Part shown: piece by piece, positions 22,626-32,521 of the stretch
Numbering within the stretch: position 1 is the stretch's first letter
Layout: every line of letters begins with the position of its first letter
Assembly: GCF_947179515.1 (NCBI RefSeq)
Contig: NC_067473.1
Location: 87,962,850-88,026,849, forward strand
Length of the DNA stretch: 64,000 nt
From: Apodemus sylvaticus
Taxonomy: Eukaryota > Chordata > Mammalia > Rodentia > Muridae
Reading direction: 5' to 3'
The notes under the pieces: model-generated
What the model saw: the letters and a program-made list of their open reading frames with translations, nothing else
The model's database searches: none
What the model was told of the DNA's origin: nothing
Translations under genes and position numbers: made by a program

Positions 22626-23083
22626 TTTTTTTTTATAATTAACAAGTCAGATTTATATATCATTAAATTCTCAATTCACAAGATGCCAATACAATAATTT
22701 CAGAGCCAATTGATAATGATAAAAGCTGCACACCTATATTAGACAAATTATCCCAAATATTCTATCCTTTATGAAATCATAACTACCTGTGGCTATGTAA
22801 AGACATGCTCATTAAGGATCTTCTTTGTGTCTGTCTACCTCTATCTTACCTTCTCCCCTCTTCTCTCTCTTTCTCTTCCTGCAACTCCTAGCTCCACCTC
22901 CCTTTTCCATGTCCAATCACAAGCAACCTGCTGCACTAATATTTTAATGTAATTGGACAGGGAAAATCCTGTTACAGGTGAGTTTCTAATGGTAACATCC
23001 ATCAAATACAATAAAATCTAGTCAAGGAAAGACATATATTTAATAAAACAACACATTATTAGTAAGGGACATGGTGTGTCTGC

Positions 23084-23138
<55 letters not shown>

Positions 23139-23175
23139 TGTGTGTGTATAATCAATCATCAATCAATCATTCTGG
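22626..23175 (-). mobile_element. poly(A)-tailed retroposed sequence inserted in L1, unidentified
   Basis: A 550-bp non-L1 sequence starts with T9 at 22626-22634 (a poly(A) tail on the minus strand). It is flanked by the perfect 14-bp duplication CACATTGTCATTTC (22612-22625 and 23176-23189). Those are marks of L1-machinery retrotransposition in minus orientation. On its sense strand it reads: about 40 unique bases, a (CA)n tract, a region with two CCAAT-type boxes (GTCCAATTACATT and GTGATTGGACATGG), a purine-rich GA segment, then AT-rich sequence to the tail. The middle has LTR-like character, but I cannot name a parent. No open frame. Confidence 0.8.
23088..23148. repeat. (TG)n microsatellite
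   Basis: About 28 TG repeats with one C interruption, lying within the retroposed insertion near its 5' end. Confidence 0.95.
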
Positions 23176-23369
23176 CACATTGTCATTTCATTAGATGCTG
23201 AAAAAACATTTGACAAAATTCAGCAGCCTGCCATGCTAAAAGTCTTGGAAAGAACAGGAATTCAAGGCCCATACCTAAACATAGTAAAACCAATATACAG
23301 CAAACCTGTAGCCAGCATCAAACTAAATGGAGAGAAACTTGAAGCAGTCCCACTAAAATCAGGGACTAA
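23176..23369 (+). mobile_element. L1 fragment, part 2
   Basis: Continues the L1 exactly where part 1 stopped: after the second duplication copy it reads 'attagatgctgaaaaaac', the codons for 'LDAEKTFDKI'. It runs to 'aaatcagggacta' at 23369, where the L1 homology stops just before the 'RQGCPLSP' codons. The 3' end of this L1 is missing. Confidence 0.88.
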
Positions 23370-23728
23370 AATGTATTTTCAAATCATGGATCTTCAGACG
23401 ATTAAGTCTAGGACAGTTGCGATCATAATAAATTTGATCAGCCTGTCCAAGTACATGTGAATTCCTTCCTCTATCTCTGTAGAAAATTTTATGTGCATTA
23501 GTTCCACATTAAAAGTAATCAAAACTTATGAACAACTATGTGCAAGAACAAAAGTAGATACAGAATTCATATAAGAATCATCTATAGTGAATAATTTTAC
23601 AAATTATTATTTTTTATAAATTTTGTATAATAGTTTTTAGGGAATTGAAAATCTGTTTTCTTCTTTAATTTTCTATTAATACTATTCTTGTTGTGGTGGT
23701 TATTTGTGTGTGCATGTGCATAGTGCTA

Positions 23729-23732
23729 TGTA

Positions 23733-23774
<42 letters not shown>

Positions 23775-23776
23775 GT
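23729..23776. repeat. (TG)n microsatellite
   Basis: About 18 TG repeats with flanking TATG units. Confidence 0.95.
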
Positions 23777-23893
23777 GTGTAGTTTGTAGTGCATTAGTGT
23801 GTTTGGCATATGCCATAGCACACATGTCTCTATAATATCAGCTGGAGATTCCCTTATCATTTTATATCTCTTCAAAATGGTTGGAATACACCC

Positions 23894-24073
23894 CATTGGA
23901 TAGCTCAGTGGATAAAAATGCATGCCTCCAAATCTAAAGAGGTTAGGTACATCCCAAGAACCCACAGAGTATAAAGAATGAATTGATTCCTACAAGCTAA
24001 TTCCCATATTCATGTCATAACTTATATGTGAACTCAACCATGTACTACTGTAAATATATACATAAGTAAACAA
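23894..24073 (+). mobile_element. B2/B3-superfamily SINE
   Basis: Head 'ggatagctcagtggataaaa', then 'ccaagaacccacagagta', 'gaattgattcctacaagcta' and 'tgtgaactcaacca' follow the B2/B3 SINE order. Heavily diverged. Confidence 0.6.
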
Positions 24074-24126
24074 TATATATATATATGAAATATATTCATT
24101 TGCTTATATATATTTGTATATATATA
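24073..24126. repeat. (TA)n-rich tract
   Basis: Interrupted TATATA runs following the SINE tail. Confidence 0.85.
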
Positions 24127-24186
24127 TGGACTCTGGATTTTACTTCTTTATACTATTAATACTATATATTATAATATGAAATCTTT

Positions 24187-24429
24187 TTTTATTCGGTATA
24201 TTCTTTATTTACATTTCAAATGTTATCCCCTTTCCTGGTTCCCCGCCTCCTCTGAAAATCTCATAAGCCATCTCCCCTTCCCCAATCAACCCACCCCTGC
24301 TTCCCTGTCCTGGTATTCCTCTACACTTTGGTATCAAGCCTTTCCAGGACCAAGGGCCTCTCCCCCATTTGGTGTCCAACAAGATCATCCTCTGCTGCTG
24401 ATGTGTCTTGGGCCATGGGTAACTCCAAG
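24187..24429 (-). mobile_element. L1 3' end (murine L1 3' UTR)
   Basis: A 243-bp minus-strand L1 3' UTR. Plus-strand landmarks are 'tttacatttcaaatgttatc', 'ccaggaccaagggcctc' and 'ggtgtccaacaagatcatcc'. The 10-bp duplication TGAAATCTTT flanks it (24177-24186 and 24430-24439), marking a complete, extremely 5'-truncated insertion. The 91-codon frame over it is not a gene. Confidence 0.88.
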
Positions 24430-24595
24430 TGAAATCTTTATGAATGCTTAGGACGGTATTTAAATAACACTGGCAACGTTTATTGGGTAGATAAGAATCA
24501 GACTATCTGAAGCAGTTCAGAAAGAATAGTTGTTAGAAACCAAGGTCAGTTTTGTCAGTGCTGAAAATTTATTTGGTTTTTACCCCTCCACACTG

Positions 24596-24726
24596 GGGTT
24601 TATTTTTGAGAGAGGAAGAACATGAAGTTGGGTAATTGGGAAGGTCCTAATGATCTGGGAGAAGCTGAGGGAGGAAGAATATGATCAAAATATATTGGAT
24701 GAAAAAACATTTTGAAAATAAAATGA
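24596..24726 (+). mobile_element. Lx-type L1 3' terminal fragment
   Basis: Landmarks 'gaacatgaagttgggtaatt', 'gatctgggagaagctgagg', 'atgatcaaaatatattggat' and an A-rich end 'ttgaaaataaaatgaa' match the tail of old rodent L1 (Lx) elements. Confidence 0.65.
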
Positions 24727-25979
24727 ATAGCAGCACCTCACTGCACTACAGCTAACAGAAACTCGAGTGACACATGCCCTCAGATATGGGCTTAACTACT
24801 AACACAGCAATTTGAGACTCAGTAACTCCCTTCTCTGACAAGAAATCATGGATATGTTTGAGGGCAAGTTTGATAATAAACATGAACATCAATAGGTAAT
24901 GAAAATGTTTCCCATATTTCTTTGACTCATTGTAGTTCAGGAAAAATTTACATTAGACTTATTTAGCATCATTCTCTTCTTTGCCAATGTTTTGGGTATT
25001 CTAGAATTTTAAGTGTGTTTTACCATCAGTCTCATTGCAAAGATGAGGCTCTAGTGCCCCGTGTAAATTTATTATGGGACTCTAGTTGTGCATCAGACCC
25101 CCACTCTTCTAGCAGCCATGCAAACCCTTAAGCATAAAGCATGCCACTTCCTTGCTAGTTCCGGTTGTACCCCTTCCACTGAATGGATCTGGGCTTCAAG
25201 TCCCAAGTACAGGCCATCATCATTTGGTGTATTGTCTGCTGTCTCCTTTGTGTTTCCTCTCTTACAGCTCTTTTTTTTCCCATTAAAAATTTAATGACTT
25301 GTATCACAGCCTGCCTGGAACACCTAATTGGTCATACTGCTACCATCTATGAAAATAACACATTAACTTCCCACCAACATCTTATTTAAGATATTTTTAT
25401 GTTTAAATATAAAATCAGTTTCCTATCTTTAACTAATTATTGTTTGCTAAATGGACAGCTTTGTTAAAGCTTTTGATGTTTTTTCTTCCAAAGAAATTAG
25501 TTAGACGGTTTCTTTTTATGCTCAAACTCTAATTTTTTAATTTATGTGTTGCATAATATGAATATAATCTAAGAGAGGACAAACAACATCCTGTTTCCTA
25601 GCCGTTTGTCTGACTAGTGTTCATTTAGTCTCTAACAATTACTATAATTGTGTTGAATCTGAGTCTAATAGTGTTGCATAGTTTCTTAAACGTTAGAGCT
25701 AATCAAATAAAATGTATTAGTATATACTTTAGTACTCTTGAGGCTTAGCCAAGCCTTACCAGATCTTATGAATTTTGAAACTCTTTGCAAACCCAGAGGT
25801 TATTATGCATAAGATGTCCTCTAAAATATTAAATCATACTACCTCCATTAGTTATTTTCCTTGTCAGTGAGTGAAGTAATTTACCGAGGTGAGGATTGTT
25901 TTGACCCATAGTTCCAGGGTATTGTCTATTATAATTAAGGGATTACAGCTGGGGACTCCACTTAGAGACAGAATAAAAG
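24727..25979. other. unique DNA, no gene seen
   Basis: Short overlapping frames near 25088-25389 have no recognisable product. No repeat is named. Confidence 0.45.
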
Positions 25980-26110
25980 GTAGAGTTGCCTTGTGGCCTA
26001 TAGATAGCTAATAATAGATAGCTGCGTGGCACACATTTCTAACCACAACATGTGAGGGGCAGAAGAAAGAAGATCAAAAGTTTGAGGTTATTGTTGGTTA
26101 TATAGTGATT
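25980..26110 (+). mobile_element. B1-derived SINE fragment with shared leader
   Basis: From about 26025 the sequence follows a degraded B1 body: 'cgtggcacacatttctaacc', 'catgtgaggggcagaagaaa' and 'ttattgttggttatatag'. The preceding 45 bp (25980-26025) resembles 27462-27505, about 1.5 kb away, which also precedes a B1-containing SINE. Confidence 0.5.
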
Positions 26111-26315
26111 TTTTTGTTCTGACTTGTTATAGAACCTGTTAGATCAGGTAGCTGAGAACTCTGGGTGGATCAAGGACTAGGCTACAATCCAGGAAACCAG
26201 CCCTAGGGACCTATTTACTGTAACTAGGAATCCTATCTTGAAAGTACCACTCCTTCCCAAATAGCAACTCCAGGTGGAAAGATAAATCCATAAAAATATC
26301 ATTATAACTTTGTTT

Positions 26316-26317
<2 letters not shown>

Positions 26318-26381
<64 letters not shown>

Positions 26382-26545
26382 TGGTAGAGACAGAGACAGA
26401 CAAAGACAGAGAGGTAGAGACAAAGAGAGTCAGGGAAAGAAAAAGGCAGAGGCAGAGAGAGGCACACAGAGAGAGACAGATAGACAGCAGAGGCAGAGAG
26501 AGATAGGCAGAGACAGGGAGAGGTAGAGACAGATTATGATATATG
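26318..26545. repeat. (GA)n microsatellite and GA-rich tract
   Basis: Pure GA at 26318-26378, then imperfect purine units (gacaga, ggcaga, gaga) to about 26545. The opposing open frames here are low-complexity serine/leucine translation. Confidence 0.95.
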
Positions 26546-26790
26546 TTGCAATAGAATATTATTAACTCGGTAGCACAGTACTGCTCCAGGGTTCTTATAC
26601 ATTGTCAACATTTAACAAGTTAATGACAGTACTCTTAAGCCCTGACTCGCATTCCTGCAGCTGCAATAGAAAATGTTTCCTCTGAAGAATATATGCCATC
26701 CTCTCCCTCACTGTTAGACCGCCTACCTTAGCCTCATCACTCTTCTTTCTTGAGCTTCTTTACTGTTACTAGCTAGCTTCCCAGACTAAA

Positions 26791-27015
26791 CATTTGTTCT
26801 CATCCTTCCCAACCTTGTGACGCCTTAATACAGTTCCTCACATTGTGATGACCCCCAACTATAAAATCATTTTCTTTGTGACTTCAGTACTGTAATTTTT
26901 CTACTGTTATAAATTGTAATGTAGATATCTGTGTTCTCTGATGGCTGTAAGAGACGCCTGTGGAAGGATAATTTAACCCTTAAAGGGGTTGCAAAGCACA
27001 GGTTGAGAAGCAGTG
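26791..27015 (-). mobile_element. second URR1-like hAT element
   Basis: Reverse-orientation relative of 15936-16126. The plus strand has a decayed left terminus 'catttgttctcatccttccc', then 'aatacagttcctcacattgt', 'gatgacccccaac' and the right terminus 'ggttgagaagcagtg'. The octamers flanking the element are too diverged to give a clear target duplication. Confidence 0.75.
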
Positions 27016-27084
27016 GGCTAGAACATTCTTCTTCCTAATTTTCTATATCATCAGTATCTCTCCTTTCCAATCATTTGCTCTAAA

Positions 27085-27335
27085 GTCACTCTCTACAGTT
27101 CCCCATCACCATTAGAATATTTCAGGCTGCCCCTTTACATATTATGTTCATCTCCTTACCCTATTCTCTTGGTCATATAATAATTACTGCCTTCTTATCT
27201 TGATGGTATTTATTTGTACATTTGTATCTGTCTACAACAGCCAACATGTTCTAGAGGACAAAGAACTTAGATGTGCTCACTTTTACTTCTAGTTCCCATT
27301 CAATATGTTAACAAACATTTCCTAAAAATAATAGA
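27085..27335 (+). mobile_element. L2-like ancient LINE 3' remnant
   Basis: The order 'gaggacaaagaacttagatg', 'acttctagttccca' and 'caatatgttaacaaacattt' parallels the L2 3' end (the 'cagggacc...', 'ccccag' and 'caataaatatttgttga' segments). Divergence is very high. Confidence 0.35.
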
Positions 27336-27537
27336 TTATAAATATCATAGATAATTGGCAATACAATTAAATTTTGCTCCTTTGAACTGAAATCAGCTAG
27401 AGAGAGCATATAAATGAATGTGTCTGTCATCCAACAAAACTTATCCACACAGCAGAGTGAAGGCTGGATTTGCCTTGTGGCCTCCAGATAGCTAGTAATA
27501 TACAGTACCTAACAGATTCCTTGTAAAGATTTGATTA

Positions 27538-27778
27538 GGGGCTAAGATTGTAGCTCAGTTGGTAGAATGTTTTCCTAGTATTCACAAAGTCCTATGTTCG
27601 CCGTCAACCTTGTAAAACCAAGCATACTGGCAGCAGGCAGCTGTAGTCACAGCATGTGAGGGACAGAGGCAAGACGATCCAAAGTGCAAGGTTATAACTG
27701 GTTACATAGCAAGTTCCACATCAGCCTGATTTATGTGAGACTATGTCTTTAACAAACAAACAAACAAACAAACAAACA
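27538..27778 (+). mobile_element. B4 SINE (ID-like head plus B1-like body)
   Basis: The tRNA/ID-like head reads 'gattgtagctcagttggtag' with 'tcctatgttcgccgtc'. A B1-like body follows with 'gcatgtgagggacagaggca', 'ttacatagcaagttccacat' and 'gtgagactatgtcttt'. The tail is (CAAA)n at about 27752-27778. The fused architecture is diagnostic for B4. Pol III A and B box positions are recognisable in the head, but the copy is old. Confidence 0.8.
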
Positions 27779-28089
27779 GTAAACACAGATATATAATGAA
27801 TGAATAATATAATGCACATTAAACTTAAAAGTTTATAAAAGATGAACATTAACCTCCAATTTGTTTCCTTTTTCTCTCTGAAATTGGTGCACAGTTTATT
27901 AGTTTAAAATATTTATTCTGCCCTTGCTTTTTGTCTCTTTTAACCAGTAGATTTTATCCACTGTTCTCTAATCCATCATAGGAATGAACAACTTAGGTAC
28001 TATTGTTATTAGTACATTCTCATGGAGCACAATGACCTGGACCAGAAAGCCAGAAAAGCTGGAACTCAAGATTGATAGGAAATATACTT

Positions 28090-28278
28090 ATGGAACTAAA
28101 GAGATTGTTCAAAAATTAAGAGCACTTGCTGGTCCTGTGGAAGACCAATGTTTGGTTTCTAGCACCCATATCAGCTGGTTTGCAACCACCATCTTTAACT
28201 TAGCTCCTTGGTATCTTATGACCTTCATGGGTACCTGCACTCATGTGTTATTCATGGGTGTACATACACATTAAATAG
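28090..28278 (+). mobile_element. B3-like SINE
   Basis: Landmarks are 'aaattaagagcacttgctgg', 'tttctagcacccatatcag', 'ttgcaaccaccatcttta', 'gcactcatg' and an end 'tacatacacattaaat'. The 96-codon frame over it (27984-28274) is a by-product. Confidence 0.7.
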
Positions 28279-28366
28279 ATTAATATATATATACATATAT
28301 ATACATATATATGGATATAGATATATAAATATGGATATAGATATATAAATATATAGATAGATATAT
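28279..28366. repeat. (TATACA)/(GATATA) AT-rich simple repeat
   Basis: Irregular TATA-rich repeat adjoining the SINE tail. Confidence 0.85.
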
Positions 28367-28380
28367 AAAGAATATTTTTT

Positions 28381-28890
28381 GTGTGGGGCCATAATGGCCC
28401 AGGATTAATGAGGAAGAGATGAGGGAGATTCAACCCCCATACCTCAGAGAGAATGGCAGGTGTTAGCTACCTCCTACCTCCCAACCTGACCCCATAAAGT
28501 GGAATTCTCTACCTTCAACCCTAGTAAGAACTCAATAGTCTGACACTTATCAGACTTACCTCCTTGTTGAACCTTATATACTTTCCCTATGACCCTATAG
28601 CTCCTGAGTACACAGGTGTAGCATCTTCCAATATTTCAACACCTCTGCCCTGCCAATGGTCCATAGCTACATAAACCTTGGCACAGATAGCCTGGCCACC
28701 TCCTCAGGGGCATAAATGCCCATTTCTTCCCCTCAGTGAATGAAACAGTTCTCTGAAGCTGTTCCCGGGTTTATTTTTTGCAAAGCACTCATCACTGACC
28801 ACCATCCTGCACTGACCCTACCCATGCCTACTTAAGCTTCTCTCCCTGTAGCCCAGCTCAGTGAGGAATGGGCCTGGCTACACCAAGGGA
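28381..28890 (+). other. GC-richer block, possible degenerate LTR
   Basis: Bounded by 'tgtgtggggccataatgg' at the left and 'gaatgggcctggctaca' at the right, giving TG...CA ends with weakly related termini. There is no AATAAA in the right place and no target duplication, so this could be ordinary unique DNA. Confidence 0.25.
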
Positions 28891-28930
28891 AAAGCAGACA
28901 CTGGATGGCATTGTTGGTGATTGCCATTTT

Positions 28931-31354
28931 AAATGAATTCCTACACAAAAATATTTCTGAAAAGTTTAAAACCTCTACCATTTTTTCTTATATTGCTTGT
29001 GAGAATGTCAAGTTTCTTGTCTTTTGAGATAGATTTGAGCATGGGGTGATGGTGTGTATTATCACTGTTACTTCCGGTCCTTGAAGCTGCTACATACTGT
29101 ACTAGTCTTGGAATGTTCTCAGTCTGTTTATGAAATAATTTCTTTGTATGTGTTACTGGTTATTATTTTTCAGGGAAAAAGCTAGCATTTGTTTTTATAA
29201 TAGACTCCTATCGATTTCTTGTAAGGAGATTAAAAGTTTCTCATATACCCTAAAATGGCCTGTTCATCATTTCAGGCTTAAATACCCAAATGCATTGGAT
29301 AGTCTGTCTCTGATTTTTAATGAATTACTAATATAAATGTAAACAGTGAATTAATACAGTGACTGCATTTCTTGACTTTATGTTAAGCCACAATAACTGT
29401 ACAGAGAAATGAAGATTTATTTAAAACTGCACCTTAATAGCTAAGCAATTAAATGATATATCCTTATCTTCTATGCTAATCTGGCTAGCTCCCAGCCCTG
29501 ACACTTGCATACTATTATTGATCTGGCTCCTGGGGCTGGCTTTTCACTGCTTCAGTGCCTCCACCCTCCCAGGGCTTCTGTGTATCTGTTTTCCTTCTCT
29601 TCTCCCGCTCTAAAGTGGATACCCCACTCTATTCTCTAATTTTGCCCAGCCATTGGGTAATCAACATTTATCGACAAGGCAGAGAGTAAATGGTAAAAAC
29701 TGTTTACACAAACTTGAGGCAGGAGATTCTTGGTATAAGCATTACAATGCCTGGATGAAATATGATATGGAGGTAGAGAAATCAGCATTTGAATAACAGG
29801 GTAAATTTCACGCAGCTTAGAAAGCATGCCTATAGTGATAACCAACAAGGGGGTTATGTGATCTAAGTAGTCATGCCTGCATATGTGTCAAGATCTTGCA
29901 GAATAGCATGAAGTCTAAGAATCTTAAAGAAGTGTATGGATCATGGGAATGTTTAGGGAAATCTTCTTCCACTATGAAACATGTTTAACCAATATGGAAA
30001 AGAAGTATTTTCAACATCAAAATATATTTTCTCGTAGTTATCACAGGGATTTGTAGCAGAGAAATTAATTTTGACAATTTTGTTAAATTCAGACACTTAT
30101 TGATACCTGATTGGTTGGATGCCTTTATGAAAATAAGTCAAATAAATCTAGTTGTCCATTCAAAACTGCTAAAAATTAATGGGATATGAATTATGGCCAT
30201 AGTAACACATAGAATACATCGTGTAGAAGTAATGTGTGGCTCTTCCTCCCATCCTCATGCTCCCAGAAATTAGACTTAGTCTCTAAATATATTTACAAAT
30301 ACCCTGGCCATACAGCTAGGCTCTACTCTGACTATCTCATAATTTAACAACACAATTATTTTAACCTACATTATGCCATGGGTCTGTTTACCTGCGCTCC
30401 TTGAAACATGTTCACCTTAATACATTAATCTTCCCATGCCTGAATCTATCCCAGAATTCTTGCTGCCTCCTGGATGCCCTACCTTCTATTTCCTGCCCAA
30501 GCTATAAGCCATCAGATTTATTAATGACAAGTACCATACAGACATAAGATATTCTTTCTCCAACCTTGTGTGTTTCCTGCAATACTCCCATTATAGTTGA
30601 GATGGAAGAATTGCTTCTTTCTGTTACATCAATAGATATTTACTAATCTCCTTTTCCCAGAAGCTGTGGGCAGGGGATTTTTAATCCCTAAGCATTGATC
30701 TATCTAAATGTAAAACTGGTTTTTGGTAAAAATCTCTTTAGATGTATTTTCCATATGTTTATATTTTACCAACAAATATTTAGCAATCATATGATTATTG
30801 TGAATTATTCTTCTATGGATTTAAGTCTTTAAAATGGGTCATCTTTAGATTCCTTTACAAACAATTTAAAATTTAAATTAGTGATTGTGTTTCCATGGTA
30901 CTTATTTTCCATAAGGACATGACACTTAACTCTTCAGTGACACACTAAAACAGATTGACAGACAAAGTATATTGGTTCACTGTGAAGAAGGCTGATGTTG
31001 ACCTGAGCACTGGCTGATTGGGGATGCTTTCAGAGTGGCATCCTAGCTAGTCATGCACCCTTGGCTATGATTAGAGGCCCTGGTCTATGCCACTTAGAAA
31101 CTAAGTTATCTGCCTCTGGGTCATGACCTGATGCTCCAGTATAGATAGCTCTTTCTGGAGATTTTTTTTACTAAAATAAAAAGCGTATGGGATTTTACTT
31201 CTTTCACTTATTTTTCTCAAACTTAATTTTCTATTTTTATGCTGCAAATGTTCTTATGCTAATTCCTATTTTAATAATAATTTAACAATAACTTGTTTTA
31301 CCAGACTCAGTCTTTCTTATACTACATATATGGCTATATTAAAAATGCAGATTT
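28931..31354. other. unique DNA, no gene seen
   Basis: No named repeat and only chance open frames. The pyrimidine-rich patch at 29560-29625 has no further signal. Confidence 0.45.
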
Positions 31355-31480
31355 ATATATACTTGTTTTGAGGCACTGTGTTTCTTTGACTGGTCTTGAA
31401 CTTGAGGACTCAATTGATCTTCTGATCTCAGTGTACCAGGATGCAGGAACTATCAGCATACACCACTATACATAACTTCA
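31355..31480 (-). mobile_element. B1-family SINE
   Basis: Plus-strand landmarks are 'ttgaggcactgtgtttcttt', 'ctggtcttgaacttgaggac', 'tgatcttctgatctcagtgt', 'accaggatgcaggaac' and 'catacaccacta'. These are the reversed B1 body down to its 5' end. Confidence 0.65.
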
Positions 31481-31590
31481 AAGGCAGACACAGTGCACAC
31501 CACTACAACCAGCTTTAAAGACACAAGACACATCACTACAACCAGCTTTAAAGACATAGGGTACACCACTGTATCAGCTTTAAAGAAGTT
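31460..31590. repeat. 33-bp minisatellite derived from the B1 end, left part
   Basis: Units begin near 31497, 31530 and 31563, each reading 'acaccactacaaccagcttt' or a variant followed by 'aaagaca'. The unit corresponds to the terminal segment of the adjoining B1 plus flank, so the array probably arose by local duplication of that edge. Confidence 0.8.
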
Positions 31591-31822
31591 CTGAATACTC
31601 AAGACACAATTAACATTTCAAATGATTCCCAAGAAGAAAGAAGGAGAGGTCCATGGTCCTGGAAAGGCTTGGTCCAGCATTGTAGGGGAGTACCAGGAGA
31701 GAGAAATGGGAGGAGGGTGACTGGAGAATGGGCAGAGGGAAGAGGGCTTATGGGACTTATGGGGAGGAGAGAACCAGGAAAGGGGAAATCATTTGGAATA
31801 TAAACAAAGAATATAGAAAAAA
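31590..31822 (+). mobile_element. L1 3' UTR fragment inserted in the minisatellite
   Basis: Begins near 'ctgaatactcaagacacaat' and ends 'gaaatcatttggaatataaa' plus an A-rich tail near 31815-31822. In between are 'tccatggtcctggaaaggct' and 'gtaggggagtaccagg', typical of the murine L1 3' UTR. No clear target duplication, because both flanks are repetitive. Confidence 0.75.
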
Positions 31823-31823
31823 A

Positions 31824-31895
31824 TACAGACACAGTACACATAACTGCACCCAGCCTTAGAGACACAGGACACACCACTGCATCAGCTTTAAGAAC
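31824..31895. repeat. 33-bp minisatellite, right part
   Basis: Two further degenerate units ('cagacacagtacacataact' and 'acacaccactgcatcagctt') continue the array beyond the L1 fragment. Confidence 0.7.
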
Positions 31896-32263
31896 ACTAT
31901 CCAGATTCAGTTTTAGCCCATTTTTCTTGTTTTTACATATGTTATGCCTTAATTGTTCACTTTTTAAAATTATCTTGAAATTAGGCCTAAAAATGCATCC
32001 AGTCATACATGAGTATCCAGCTCTTTATGTTTCTCTTAATTAGCTTTTCCATTTTTTGGACCAAATTCATGACCAAATGTAAGCTGGGATGGAAAGCTAC
32101 TTCACCTTACAACCTTCAGGTCATACTCTTTCACTGAGAGAAGTCAGGATGGGAAATCAGTGCAGAATCCTGGATGCTTATTAAGAGGCCAAGTTCTGTT
32201 TACAGACTTGCTTTCTACAGCTGTCTCAACCTGGTTTTTATTTTTTTGTTTTTTCTTTTTTAA

Positions 32264-32425
32264 ATATACCCCAGGACCTACAGTGGGCTGGGCCATTTCA
32301 CAGCAATTTCTAAGTAAGAAAATTACTACAAAGTTGCTTACAAGCAAACCTTATAGAAGCATTTTCTCAATTGAGAATCCCTTTTCCAAAATGTGTCTAC
32401 CTTGGGCCAAGTTGACATAAAACTA
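32264..32425 (+). repeat. old rodent dispersed repeat
   Basis: The phrases 'acagtgggctgggccatttc', 'taagtaagaaaattac', 'gaagcattttctcaattgag' and 'aagttgacataaaactacac' occur in the same order as a very common rodent repeat. Family name uncertain. Confidence 0.6.
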
Positions 32426-32497
32426 CACAGGTTGTTACTCTAATATGATTTCCTTCTATTTAGTGTACAATCACTTTTATTCTCCAAACCTTCAAAT

Positions 32498-32521
32498 ACA
32501 TTATATATATATATATATATA
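32498..32521. repeat. short (TA)n
   Basis: About 11 TA repeats. Confidence 0.9.

Noticed and set aside
22251..23369. Considered as two separate L1 insertions
   Set aside because: The second part resumes at exactly the codon where the first stops, with a 14-bp duplication at the break, so it is one L1 split by a later insertion.
26177..26467. Serine/leucine-rich open frames
   Set aside because: They are translations of the (GA)n microsatellite.
27538..27612. tRNA-like sequence considered as a tRNA gene
   Set aside because: It is the ID/tRNA-like head of a B4 SINE, followed by the B1-like body and an A-rich tail.
31460..31895. Regular repeats considered as a CRISPR-like array
   Set aside because: There are no unique spacers of constant length. 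The units are contiguous, SINE-derived and in mammalian DNA.
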